Source: Chthoniobacteraceae bacterium
Lineage (GTDB): Bacteria; Verrucomicrobiota; Verrucomicrobiia; Chthoniobacterales; Chthoniobacteraceae
Direction: 5' to 3'
DNA: 35,956 bases
Assembly (NCBI GenBank): GCA_947471505.1
Contig: CANIWM010000063.1
Location: 1 to 35,956, forward strand
The position numbers and the translations under genes are program-made. This document shows, piece by piece, positions 17,545 through 24,823 of the stretch; within the stretch, counting starts at the first letter, position 1; every line of letters begins with the position of its first letter. A model generated the notes under the pieces. The model did not search any database, was not told the origin of the DNA, and saw only the letters and a program-made list of their open reading frames with translations.

Positions 17545-19044
17545 ATGATTACACTTGGCATTGATAGCGGCACGCAGAGCACGAAATGTATCGCGCTCGA
17601 TTTAGAAACCGGAAAAATCGTGGCTTCCGCCTCGGTCCCCTACGGGCTCATCGAAGGGCTCCCGGCGGGGCATTTGGAGCAGGAACCACAAGTCTGGCTC
17701 GATGCGGTGGATAAGGTCGTCCGCTCCTGCATCCAGCAGCTCGGGAAGAAGAAGGAACTCATCTCCGCCATCGGCGTCTCCGGGCAGCAGCACGGCTTCG
17801 TGCCGCTCGACAAAAAGAACAAGGTCATCCGCCCGGCAAAGCTGTGGTGCGATACTTCGACGACGGAGCAGTGCAAGCAGTTCGAGACGGAGTTTGGCGG
17901 GGTGGACGGGCTCATCAACCTCGCCGGGAACTCGCTGCCGGCGGGCTTCACTGCGTCGAAGATTTTGTGGCTGAAACAGAACGAGCCGAAGAACTTCAAG
18001 GCACTCAAAAGCGTCCTCCTCCCGCATGACTACATCAATTTCTTCCTCACCGGCGAGAAGGCGATGGAGTTTGGCGACGCCAGCGGCACCGGGCTGCTGA
18101 ACGTGCGCACGAAGGAGTGGAGCACGCCGCTCATCGAGTTCATTGATGAAGGGCTGGAGGAATGCCTCCCGCCGCTCGGCAGCAGCCGCCGCGCAGTCGG
18201 GCTGCTCACGGATTCGCTGCGGGAGGAGTGGGGCTTGTTTAAGAGCCCGGTCGTCTCCGCAGGCGGCGGCGACAATATGATGGGCGCAATCGGCACCGGC
18301 AACGTGCAGGCGGGCGTCGTCACCGCCAGCCTCGGCACGAGCGGGACGCTCTACGCTTTCAGCAATGAGCCCGTCGTGGACCCCGATGGAGAAGTGGCCG
18401 CTTTTTGCGACAGCACGGACCGCTGGATGCCGCTCGTCTGCACGATGAATGTGACCGTCGCCACGGAGCAAGTGCGCAAGATGTTTGGCTGGTCGCACGC
18501 GGATGCGGAGCAGCACATCCTCGACACGCCCGTGGGCGCTGGCGGGCTCATTTTCCTCCCCTACCTCAACGGCGAGCGCACTCCGAATCTCCCCGCAGGC
18601 ACCGGCGTCTTCCACGGCCTCACCACGGAGACGATGGCCCCCGCGCACATGGCCCGCGCCGTCATGGAAGGCGCGACGCTCGGCCTCGCTTACGGGCTCA
18701 ACCGCTTCCGCCAACTCGGCATCACGCCCACGGAAATCCGCCTCACCGGCGGCGGCAGCCAGAGCGGCGTGTGGCGGCAGATTTGCGCCGACGCATTTGG
18801 CGTCCCCACCGTCTGCCTAGAGAGCGCAGAAGGCGCAGCACTCGGCGCGGCGCTCCAAGCCGCCTACGCCAGCGCAGCCGTGGACGGACAGCCCACGCGC
18901 TTCCGCGACCTCGCGGAAAAATACGTCATCCTCGACGAAAAAACGCGCTGCACCCCGAACGAAGACGCCACCGAAGTTTACAGCAAAATGCTCGGACGCC
19001 AAAGCGACCTCACCAAGCGACTCCACGGTGCAGGTTACTTGTAG
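17545..19044 (+). CDS. xylB: Xylulokinase (FGGY carbohydrate kinase)
   Basis: This 499-residue cytoplasmic enzyme is predicted to phosphorylate D-xylulose with ATP to xylulose 5-phosphate, feeding the pentose phosphate pathway. The FGGY N-terminal lobe begins with the phosphate-binding loop GIDSGTQSTKC (residues 5-15). SGQQHG at ~79-84 is typical of xylulokinases, as is WCDTS near residue 110. SAGGGDNMMGAIGTG contains the likely catalytic Asp at ~243. The C-terminal ATP-binding lobe has RLTGGGSQSGVWRQICAD and ESAEGAALGAALQAAY. Length is normal for the family. The ATG at 17545 gives the expected N-terminus, although no Shine-Dalgarno is visible. No xylose isomerase is in the window. The next gene begins 6 bp after the stop, so they probably share a transcript. 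Confidence 0.94.
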   Translation: MITLGIDSGTQSTKCIALDLETGKIVASASVPYGLIEGLPAGHLEQEPQVWLDAVDKVVRSCIQQLGKKKELISAIGVSGQQHGFVPLDKKNKVIRPAKLWCDTSTTEQCKQFETEFGGVDGLINLAGNSLPAGFTASKILWLKQNEPKNFKALKSVLLPHDYINFFLTGEKAMEFGDASGTGLLNVRTKEWSTPLIEFIDEGLEECLPPLGSSRRAVGLLTDSLREEWGLFKSPVVSAGGGDNMMGAIGTGNVQAGVVTASLGTSGTLYAFSNEPVVDPDGEVAAFCDSTDRWMPLVCTMNVTVATEQVRKMFGWSHADAEQHILDTPVGAGGLIFLPYLNGERTPNLPAGTGVFHGLTTETMAPAHMARAVMEGATLGLAYGLNRFRQLGITPTEIRLTGGGSQSGVWRQICADAFGVPTVCLESAEGAALGAALQAAYASAAVDGQPTRFRDLAEKYVILDEKTRCTPNEDATEVYSKMLGRQSDLTKRLHGAGYL

Positions 19045-19050
19045 AAAGCC

Positions 19051-20046
19051 ATGAAGCTCGCCGTCCTGAATCCCGACGGGCGCGATCCCGACCAATACTT
19101 CCCCGACGGCGCGGGGGTGCCCGATGAAGCAGTGCATCCCCCGGTCAACTTCCACGCCTTCGCCGCCTGTTGCCGTGGTAGTTTTCACCGCAAAATCGGC
19201 ACCATCCCAGCCGACACCGCCTGCGTTCTTGTTCTCTTGCGCGACGATTTGAAACACGCGCTGCGAGTGGTCGAGCAACTCCGAGCGCTCGGAAAAGTCG
19301 TCGCCGTCACCTGGAAAGAAACCGGCAGTCACCAGCTCGCCAAGCAGCTCAACGACGCCACCAACCTCGAATACTTTCACAAGGTTTGCGAATCCGCCCA
19401 CGGTGCCATCGCGACCACGCCCGACAGCATCCTCCTCTACCGCGCAGCCGGTGCCGCCAAGGTCGCCTACATCCCCACGCCCTACCCTGTGGACCGCGTG
19501 GACTGGGATTTCTCGGTCCCTTCCGACAAGCGCCGGGGCGTCCTCATCGGCACCCGCGAATGGGATGTCCCCTCACGCAACCACCTTGCCGCGCTGATGA
19601 CCTCGATGCTCTTCAACTACCCGGTGACCGTCTTTAACTGCGACGGACGCTCGGGCCGCAAAAAGCTCGAAGCCCTCGGCCACGGCAACCTCCAAATCAT
19701 CGAAAACCGCCTTCCCTACATCCAATACCTCCGCATCATGGCAGGCCACCGCCTCGTCTGGCAGCTCGACTCCAGCAGCGTCCCCGGCCAAGTCGCTGGC
19801 GACGCCGCGCTCTGCCGCATCCCCTGCATCGGCGGCAACGGAGCGATCGACCGCGAAGCCTTCCCCACCCTCACCGGACACGGGCGCGAAATCTCCGAAC
19901 TCCTCCACTTTGCCGAGCAACTCATCCGAGACTCACGGGCTTACGAGTCCGAGATCAAAGTGGACGCCTCCATCGCCAAAAACCGCATCTCGTTCTCCGT
20001 CATCACCGAACAACTGCTCCAATTCTACACTCAGCTCGTTCAGTGA
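19051..20046 (+). CDS. Glycosyltransferase-like (GT-B style) protein of unknown specificity
   Basis: I do not recognise this 331-residue protein with certainty. It has no signal peptide or membrane helix. The N-terminal half (to ~150) reads like an alpha/beta sensor of a GT-B fold (CVLVLLRDDLKHALRVVEQLRALGKVVAVTWKE), ending with AYIPTPYPVDRVDW, a segment common before the second lobe of GT-B glycosyltransferases. RRGVLIGTREWDVPSRNHLAAL resembles the first strand and helix of that lobe. A later segment (QIIENRLPYIQYLRIMAGHRLVWQLD, then PGQVAGDAALCRIPCIGG) recalls the nucleotide-sugar-binding half, where an accessible Gly-rich turn and an acidic residue are expected. It starts 6 bp after xylB and its stop overlaps the next start, so operon membership is likely. 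The glycosyltransferase call is inference from fold-like patterns. Confidence 0.5.
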   Translation: MKLAVLNPDGRDPDQYFPDGAGVPDEAVHPPVNFHAFAACCRGSFHRKIGTIPADTACVLVLLRDDLKHALRVVEQLRALGKVVAVTWKETGSHQLAKQLNDATNLEYFHKVCESAHGAIATTPDSILLYRAAGAAKVAYIPTPYPVDRVDWDFSVPSDKRRGVLIGTREWDVPSRNHLAALMTSMLFNYPVTVFNCDGRSGRKKLEALGHGNLQIIENRLPYIQYLRIMAGHRLVWQLDSSSVPGQVAGDAALCRIPCIGGNGAIDREAFPTLTGHGREISELLHFAEQLIRDSRAYESEIKVDASIAKNRISFSVITEQLLQFYTQLVQ

Positions 20047-20963
20047 GATTCCTCCGCGCACTCGGGCGCTGGACTGCCCAAATCGCCACCGCACTGCTCG
20101 CAGGCGGCATCTCCGTGCGCCTCACGATCCGCGACTCCGTCCCGGGACTCTCCACCATTTACTACGCGACTCCGTGGCCCATCCTCACAGCCGCCGCACT
20201 CTTCCCCGCCATACTCTGGGCACGGCGGCGACGCTGGCCCGTGGCTGCCGGATTCCTCTTCATCGCCCTCGTCTGCGGCACCGCGTGGGTCCGCAATGCC
20301 TTCCATTTTAAACCGGGGACGGGCACCGCGACCCTCCGCGTCGCCTACTGGAACACCGCCCGCCCGCTGCAAGTCCGCCCCTCCATGCTCGCGCAAGCCC
20401 GCGACCTTCGCGCCGACATCCTCGGCCTCGGCGAATCCCGCAAAACCGGCACACCCACCCAGCCCGAGTGGTTCACCGTCGCCCCCGAAAAACACCTCCT
20501 TCCGCTCCGGCGCGGAATGCTCCTCACCACCCCACAACCCGCCACCCAGCTCCACGACGGATTCCTCAACGACCGAGGCCAATACGCGCTCACCCAGACC
20601 GAGCTTCACGGGCGGAAAATCTTCATCCTCATGGCAGACTTCGACGCCATCATCGCGTGGTCGCGAAAGCCCGCGTTCGACCGCCTCATCCAGCTCATAG
20701 ACGCCATCGGCGACGAGCCGCTCATCGTCATGGGCGACTTCAACACCCCGCTCGACTCCACCTTTTTCGCCCCCCTACGAGCACGCCTCCGCCACACCTT
20801 CGAGACCGCCGGAACCGGCTACGCCAAGACCTGGCCCATGCCGCTCCCCGTCCTCGACATCGACCACATCTGGGTCAGCCACCACTTCCGCATCCTCCAC
20901 AGCGAACACCGCACCAGTGTCCTCTCCGACCACCGCCCCGTCATAGCGGACCTCGAGTTTTGA
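20043..20963 (+). CDS. Membrane-anchored endonuclease/exonuclease/phosphatase-family protein
   Basis: This 306-residue protein belongs to the EEP metal-dependent phosphoesterase superfamily. Two or three hydrophobic segments at ~10-25, ~38-55 and ~63-80 anchor it, so the catalytic domain (~95-306) probably faces the periplasm. Active-site motifs are visible: a Glu in ADILGLGES, MGDFNTPLDS (D232, N234), DIDHIW (D274, H275) and SDHRPV (D296, H297). Substrates in this family range from DNA to phospholipids, and none can be chosen here. The start is GTG at 20043, overlapping the preceding stop as GTGA, which points to translational coupling with the glycosyltransferase-like gene. This layout (N-terminal helices plus an EEP domain) is common among bacterial proteins of unknown substrate. 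Confidence 0.85.
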   Translation: MRFLRALGRWTAQIATALLAGGISVRLTIRDSVPGLSTIYYATPWPILTAAALFPAILWARRRRWPVAAGFLFIALVCGTAWVRNAFHFKPGTGTATLRVAYWNTARPLQVRPSMLAQARDLRADILGLGESRKTGTPTQPEWFTVAPEKHLLPLRRGMLLTTPQPATQLHDGFLNDRGQYALTQTELHGRKIFILMADFDAIIAWSRKPAFDRLIQLIDAIGDEPLIVMGDFNTPLDSTFFAPLRARLRHTFETAGTGYAKTWPMPLPVLDIDHIWVSHHFRILHSEHRTSVLSDHRPVIADLEF

Positions 20964-21019
20964 GGGTTCATCGATTTGTCCTTGGGCGTTTGCGTTGGCG
21001 GGATTATCCCACGACGCAC

Positions 21020-22285
21020 ATGGACCGCCGTTCTTTTATCGCCAAATCGACTCTCGCTACTGCTGCGCTGGGGTTGCCTGCTTTTGCGGAAGCTTCGCCG
21101 TTGGGGAAGGCGGAGCATTGTATCTCGATCTGGCTCGGAGGCGGGATGTCGCAGCTCGATACGTTCGACGCGAAACCGACCCGCGGAGATGGGAAGAAGC
21201 CGGGGTGTTACTACGACATCATTGAGACGGCGATTCCGGGCGTCACTTTCTGCGAGCACTTGCCGCGTCTGGCGAAACTTGCAGGGCGACTCGTGCCGGT
21301 GCGGAGTGTGAACCATACGGTGATCGATGAGCACGCGGCGGCGGTGAACCGGATGCACACGGGCCGCCCGGTGAGCGGTAGTGTGACTTATCCGAGCCTC
21401 GGCTCGATCATTTCGCACTGCCGGGGGCCGGTGGCGGAAGGAGTGCCGCCGTATGTGCTCATCGGGTATCCGAGTGCGACGCGGGGGCCGGGCTTTCTCG
21501 GGCCGAAAGCGGGCTATGTTTACCTCACCGATACGGAGAGCGGCCCAGCGGGCCTGACGCGCGCGGCGGGGATCACCGATGAGCGGCAAGCGCGACGGGA
21601 GGCGCTGCTCGGGGAACTGCGGGCGGATTTCGTGAAAGCGAACCCGGACAATAAACTGGTGCGCGATTACGATGATGCGCTGGGCGAGGGCTTCAAGTTG
21701 CAGCGCGGAGATTTCATGAAGGCGTTCGATTTGAAGGGAGAGCCGGGCGCACTGCGGAGCGACTACGGCGATGAGTTCGGCCAACGCTGTCTGCTGGCGC
21801 GGCGACTGGTGCAACGGGGCGTGCGGTTCGTGGAGGTGGGTTTCAATTTGAACTTCGTGAACGGCGCGGGATGGGACACGCACAACGGGGCGCAAGTCGA
21901 ACAGCACGGCCTCATCCAACGACTCGATCAAGGCGTCGCGGCGCTGATCGCGGATTTGGAAAAAGAGCGGCTGCTGGAGAAGACGCTCATTTTGATCAGC
22001 ACGGAGTTCGGGCGGCCCGCAGCGTTCGACGGCGGCGGCGGGCGCGGACATTACGGCAAGGCGTTTACGTGCGTAATGGCAGGCGGCGGACTGCGCACGG
22101 GGCAGGCGGTGGGGACGACGGATGCGCTGGCGCAAAAGATCGAGGCTGAGCCGTGCAGCGTGCCGGATTTATTCGCGACCGTGGTAGCGGCAATGGGGAT
22201 CAAGCCCTCGAAGAACATGATGGACGGGGAGCGACCCGTGCCGGTGACTGACAAGGGCGTGGCCGTGGGGAAGTTGTTCGTTTAG
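21020..22285 (+). CDS. DUF1501 family secreted protein
   Basis: This 421-residue protein (ATG 21020) has a twin-arginine-like leader, MDRRSFIAKSTLATAALGLPAFAEA, predicting export in folded form. DUF1501 hallmarks follow: ISIWLGGGMSQLDTFDAKP near the mature N-terminus, NRMHTGRPVSGSVTYPSLGSI, AGWDTHNG in the middle, LILISTEFGRPAAFDG, and GRGHYGKAFTCVMAGGG near the C-terminus. By family knowledge DUF1501 is related to the alkaline-phosphatase/sulfatase fold, is very common in Planctomycetes and Verrucomicrobia, and usually sits beside DUF1549/DUF1553 or DUF1800 genes. No such partner is present here. An upstream in-frame extension overlaps the preceding gene and is not used. It ends tail-to-tail with the minus-strand gene, sharing 3 bp of stop codons. 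Confidence 0.9.
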   Translation: MDRRSFIAKSTLATAALGLPAFAEASPLGKAEHCISIWLGGGMSQLDTFDAKPTRGDGKKPGCYYDIIETAIPGVTFCEHLPRLAKLAGRLVPVRSVNHTVIDEHAAAVNRMHTGRPVSGSVTYPSLGSIISHCRGPVAEGVPPYVLIGYPSATRGPGFLGPKAGYVYLTDTESGPAGLTRAAGITDERQARREALLGELRADFVKANPDNKLVRDYDDALGEGFKLQRGDFMKAFDLKGEPGALRSDYGDEFGQRCLLARRLVQRGVRFVEVGFNLNFVNGAGWDTHNGAQVEQHGLIQRLDQGVAALIADLEKERLLEKTLILISTEFGRPAAFDGGGGRGHYGKAFTCVMAGGGLRTGQAVGTTDALAQKIEAEPCSVPDLFATVVAAMGIKPSKNMMDGERPVPVTDKGVAVGKLFV

Positions 22286-23142
22286 CGGGCGAGGTCGCAC
22301 TTCGCGAGCTTCACCATTTCATCCCAGCCGGTGCAATCACCGAGGACTTCGATGGGGCCGCCTTTTGCGATGCGGACTTCGGTGCCCTCTCGGGGGATGA
22401 GCACGAGCATAGTGTTCGCGCCGAACTTGTCTTCGCGATAGCGCCACTTCGCGGTGCTGAAGGCGCACTGCGCCCAGCCGGTGCCGCCTGCGGGGGAGAC
22501 GAAAACTTGAAGCGAAGTCGCGTCGTTCGGGTCCACGCGATAGCCCGCCATGATCCCCTTCACCACGAAGCGCACGCCGCGATACGTCTTATCCGCGCGG
22601 CCACGGTCGGCGCTGTATGCTTGCAGGAGAGTCTCCACGGGGACGATGCCGCCCGCCTCGGTCTTGGTAATGGGCACGTTCGCATTTTGCAGCCGCTCGA
22701 TGGCTTGGCGGACGGCGACGGCGTCATCGAGCTTCCCCTCAGTGGTGAGCTGCTTTTTGTATTCGACGAGTTTGGGCAGCGACTCATTGACGACGCCGGA
22801 TACCAGCTCCTGCATCCGCGCAACCATCGTGACTTGCAACGTGCGGAGCGACTTAGGCTCCTTGGCGTAATTCGCCTCGGAGAGCACCATCTCCTCGTGG
22901 GCGCGGTTGCGCTCGGCCCGGACGGTGAGCGCGGCTTCGAGGTCGGCGGCTTTTTGAAACTGAATCTGCAACTCCCCGAGAGCGCTGTCGTATTTCGAGA
23001 GAAGATCACGCCGCACCGAGGCGATCTTATCTTCAATCTTCTGGGCCTCCGCTTCCCCGAGACCCGCCGCCGTGGGCTTGATCTGCGCGACGAGCGGCAG
23101 CGCGAAACACAGCAGAGCAAATGTAGTCCGAAGAAAAATCAT
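22282..23142 (-). CDS. Secreted coiled-coil protein with possible OB-like (tRNA_anti-like) C-terminus
   Basis: This 286-residue protein starts at the ATG at 23142. A signal peptide spans ~1-19 (MIFLRTTFALLCFALPLVAQ). Residues ~25-150 are charged and helical with repeated EAEAQKIEDKIASVRRDLLSKYDSAL-type heptads, predicting a coiled coil. EGKLDDAVAVRQAIERL is a phrase common in secreted Verrucomicrobia/Planctomycetes proteins. The C-terminal part (~165-286) has LLQAYSADRGRADKTYRGVRFVVKG, resembling the OB-like tRNA_anti-like family, and ends in GDCTGWDEMVKLAKCDLAR. No enzymatic residues are apparent and I cannot assign a function. It converges with the DUF1501 gene (shared stop bases) and diverges from the sialate esterase gene across 88 bp. 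Confidence 0.78.
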   Translation of the reverse strand: MIFLRTTFALLCFALPLVAQIKPTAAGLGEAEAQKIEDKIASVRRDLLSKYDSALGELQIQFQKAADLEAALTVRAERNRAHEEMVLSEANYAKEPKSLRTLQVTMVARMQELVSGVVNESLPKLVEYKKQLTTEGKLDDAVAVRQAIERLQNANVPITKTEAGGIVPVETLLQAYSADRGRADKTYRGVRFVVKGIMAGYRVDPNDATSLQVFVSPAGGTGWAQCAFSTAKWRYREDKFGANTMLVLIPREGTEVRIAKGGPIEVLGDCTGWDEMVKLAKCDLAR

Positions 23143-23189
23143 GGCCAGCGAATGAATGCGGGCGGCGGTTCGTTGGCAAGGGAGAACGC

Positions 23190-23198
23190 TGCTATCTA
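23190..23198 (+). promoter_or_regulatory. Possible extended -10 for the sialate esterase gene
   Basis: TGCTATCTA has the TGn-TATCTA pattern of an extended -10 and lies 32 bp before the ATG at 23231, in the 88-bp gap between divergent genes. The upstream TTCGTT at 18-bp spacing is a poor -35, so the call is weak. Confidence 0.22.
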
Positions 23199-23230
23199 AG
23201 TTCCCCGCACACGGTGGGTCTTTGTGCCGT

Positions 23231-24673
23231 ATGAAAATCACGCCTATCGTCGTCATCCTCGCCACAGCCATCTCCGCCCGCGCGGACGTGTCGCTTTCAC
23301 CCATCATCGGCAGCCACATGGTGCTGCAACGCGACGCCGCTTGCCCCGTCTGGGGCTGGGCGGATACGGGTGAGGAAGTGACGGTGGAGTTTGCCGGGCA
23401 AAAGAAGACGGGCAAGCCGGACGCGAATGGGAAGTGGATGGTGAAGCTCGATGCGATGAAGGCGAACGCAACGAGCCAGGCGATGACGGTGAAAGGGAAG
23501 AACACACTGACGCTCGAAGACGTAGTGGTGGGGGATGTGTGGCTCTGCTCGGGGCAGTCGAACATGGAGATGACGGTGGGCAGCTCGGCCAATGCGAAGG
23601 AAGAGATCGCAGCGGGCGATCAGCCGCTCATCCGGCACCTCAAGGTGAATAACCAAGGCGCGGTGAAGCCGGACGAAAAGGTAGTCTCGGGCGGGTGGCA
23701 GAATGCTTCGCCGCAGACGGTGGGTGGCTTTACGGGAGTCGGTTACTTTTTCGCGAAGACGGTGCGGAAGGAAGTGGACGTGCCCATCGGACTTCTCGGT
23801 GCGAACTGGGGCGGGACGCGCATCGAGCCTTGGGTGCCGCCGCAGGGCTTCAAAGCCGTGCCCGCGCTGAAGGACATCGCGGACAAGCTCGACCAGTTCC
23901 CATCGAAGAGCGAAAAGCCAGACAAGGCAGACCCGACGAAGACGGTGGTGAGCGTGAACATCCAGACCCCGCTGGCGCTTTTCAATGGCCGCATCGCGCC
24001 GCTCGTGCCGTTCGCGATCAAGGGAGCGCTGTGGTACCAAGGCGAGAGCAACAACGGCGAAGGGATGGTCTATTTCGAGAAAATGAAGGCGCTCGTGGGC
24101 GGATGGCGCGACGTGTGGCAGATGCCGGATATGCCGTTCTATTTCGTGCAGCTCGCGCCGTTCATCTACGGCGGGGCGAACCCGGAGAACTTGGCGCGGA
24201 TTTGGGAAGCGCAGACGGCGTCGCTCGCCATCCCGCACACCGGCATGGCGGTGCTGACGGACATCAGCAACATCAAGGACATCCACCCGAAGAACAAACA
24301 AGAAGTCGGGCGGCGACTCGCGCTGTGGGCGCTGGCGAAGGATTACGGAAAAACGGCGACCGTGTTCAGCGGGCCGCTCTTTAAGTCAGCCGCGTTCGAC
24401 GGGGCAAAGGCGACGCTCACCTTCGAGCACGGCGCAGGACTCAAAGCCAAGGAAGGGCAAGCGCTCACGCATTTCGTGGCCGCCGGTGAGGACAAAGCGT
24501 TCGTCCCAGCAAAAGCCGAGATCGTCGGCGACAAAATCGTGGTGACTGCCGAAGGCGTGGCAAAAGTGACCGCAGTGCGCTTCGGCTGGAGCCACGACGC
24601 CGAGCCAAATCTGTATAACGGCGCCGGGCTCCCAGCCTCGCCATTCCGCACGGATGACTGGCCGGTGAAATAG
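23231..24673 (+). CDS. Secreted sialate O-acetylesterase (SASA family)
   Basis: This 480-residue esterase starts at the ATG at 23231; an upstream extension would cross the divergent gene's leader. A signal peptide covers ~1-19 (MKITPIVVILATAISARAD). The N-terminal beta-rich domain begins LSPIIGSHMVLQRDAACPVWGWAD, the standard opening of this family. The catalytic SGNH-type module has SGQSNMEM with nucleophile S110, WYQGESN at 268-274, and the DIHP block with D350 and H352. Family enzymes remove O-acetyl groups from sialic acids or, in environmental bacteria, from acetylated plant or algal polysaccharides. The second is more likely here given the saccharolytic context, but that is inference. 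All catalytic residues are present and length is normal. Confidence 0.93.
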   Translation: MKITPIVVILATAISARADVSLSPIIGSHMVLQRDAACPVWGWADTGEEVTVEFAGQKKTGKPDANGKWMVKLDAMKANATSQAMTVKGKNTLTLEDVVVGDVWLCSGQSNMEMTVGSSANAKEEIAAGDQPLIRHLKVNNQGAVKPDEKVVSGGWQNASPQTVGGFTGVGYFFAKTVRKEVDVPIGLLGANWGGTRIEPWVPPQGFKAVPALKDIADKLDQFPSKSEKPDKADPTKTVVSVNIQTPLALFNGRIAPLVPFAIKGALWYQGESNNGEGMVYFEKMKALVGGWRDVWQMPDMPFYFVQLAPFIYGGANPENLARIWEAQTASLAIPHTGMAVLTDISNIKDIHPKNKQEVGRRLALWALAKDYGKTATVFSGPLFKSAAFDGAKATLTFEHGAGLKAKEGQALTHFVAAGEDKAFVPAKAEIVGDKIVVTAEGVAKVTAVRFGWSHDAEPNLYNGAGLPASPFRTDDWPVK

Positions 24674-24689
24674 CCGGTGTTCAGTAGAT

Positions 24690-24719
24690 CAGTACGCAGT
24701 AAGCAGTTACTGCCTACTG
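24690..24719. repeat. Intergenic hairpin: 12-bp stem with one mismatch
   Basis: CAGTA-c-GCAGTAA-gcag-TTACTGC-c-TACTG forms two perfect stem blocks (5 bp and 7 bp) separated by a C-C mismatch. It lies 17 bp after the esterase stop. No T-run follows, so it is not a canonical terminator. The flanking bases repeat the words CAGTA and ACTG several times, suggesting a small repetitive element. Confidence 0.55.
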
Positions 24720-24823
24720 TCCACTGCTCACTACCAAAACACTGCCACGCGGAGGATTTTCCTCGCCACCAGAGAAAAGCCCGCCATTCATACGCGCCCC
24801 GATTTTTACATATACACGACATC

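Noticed and set aside
17256-17582. 108-codon minus-strand frame at the xylB start
   Set aside because: It overlaps the well-supported N-terminus of xylulokinase and shows no motif.
20468-21019. N-terminal extension of the DUF1501 gene
   Set aside because: It lies wholly out of frame over the EEP gene, is Arg/His/Pro-rich, and would bury the twin-arginine leader.
23143-23592. N-terminal extension of the secreted coiled-coil protein
   Set aside because: The signal peptide begins at the ATG at 23142; the longer frame runs antisense through the esterase gene.
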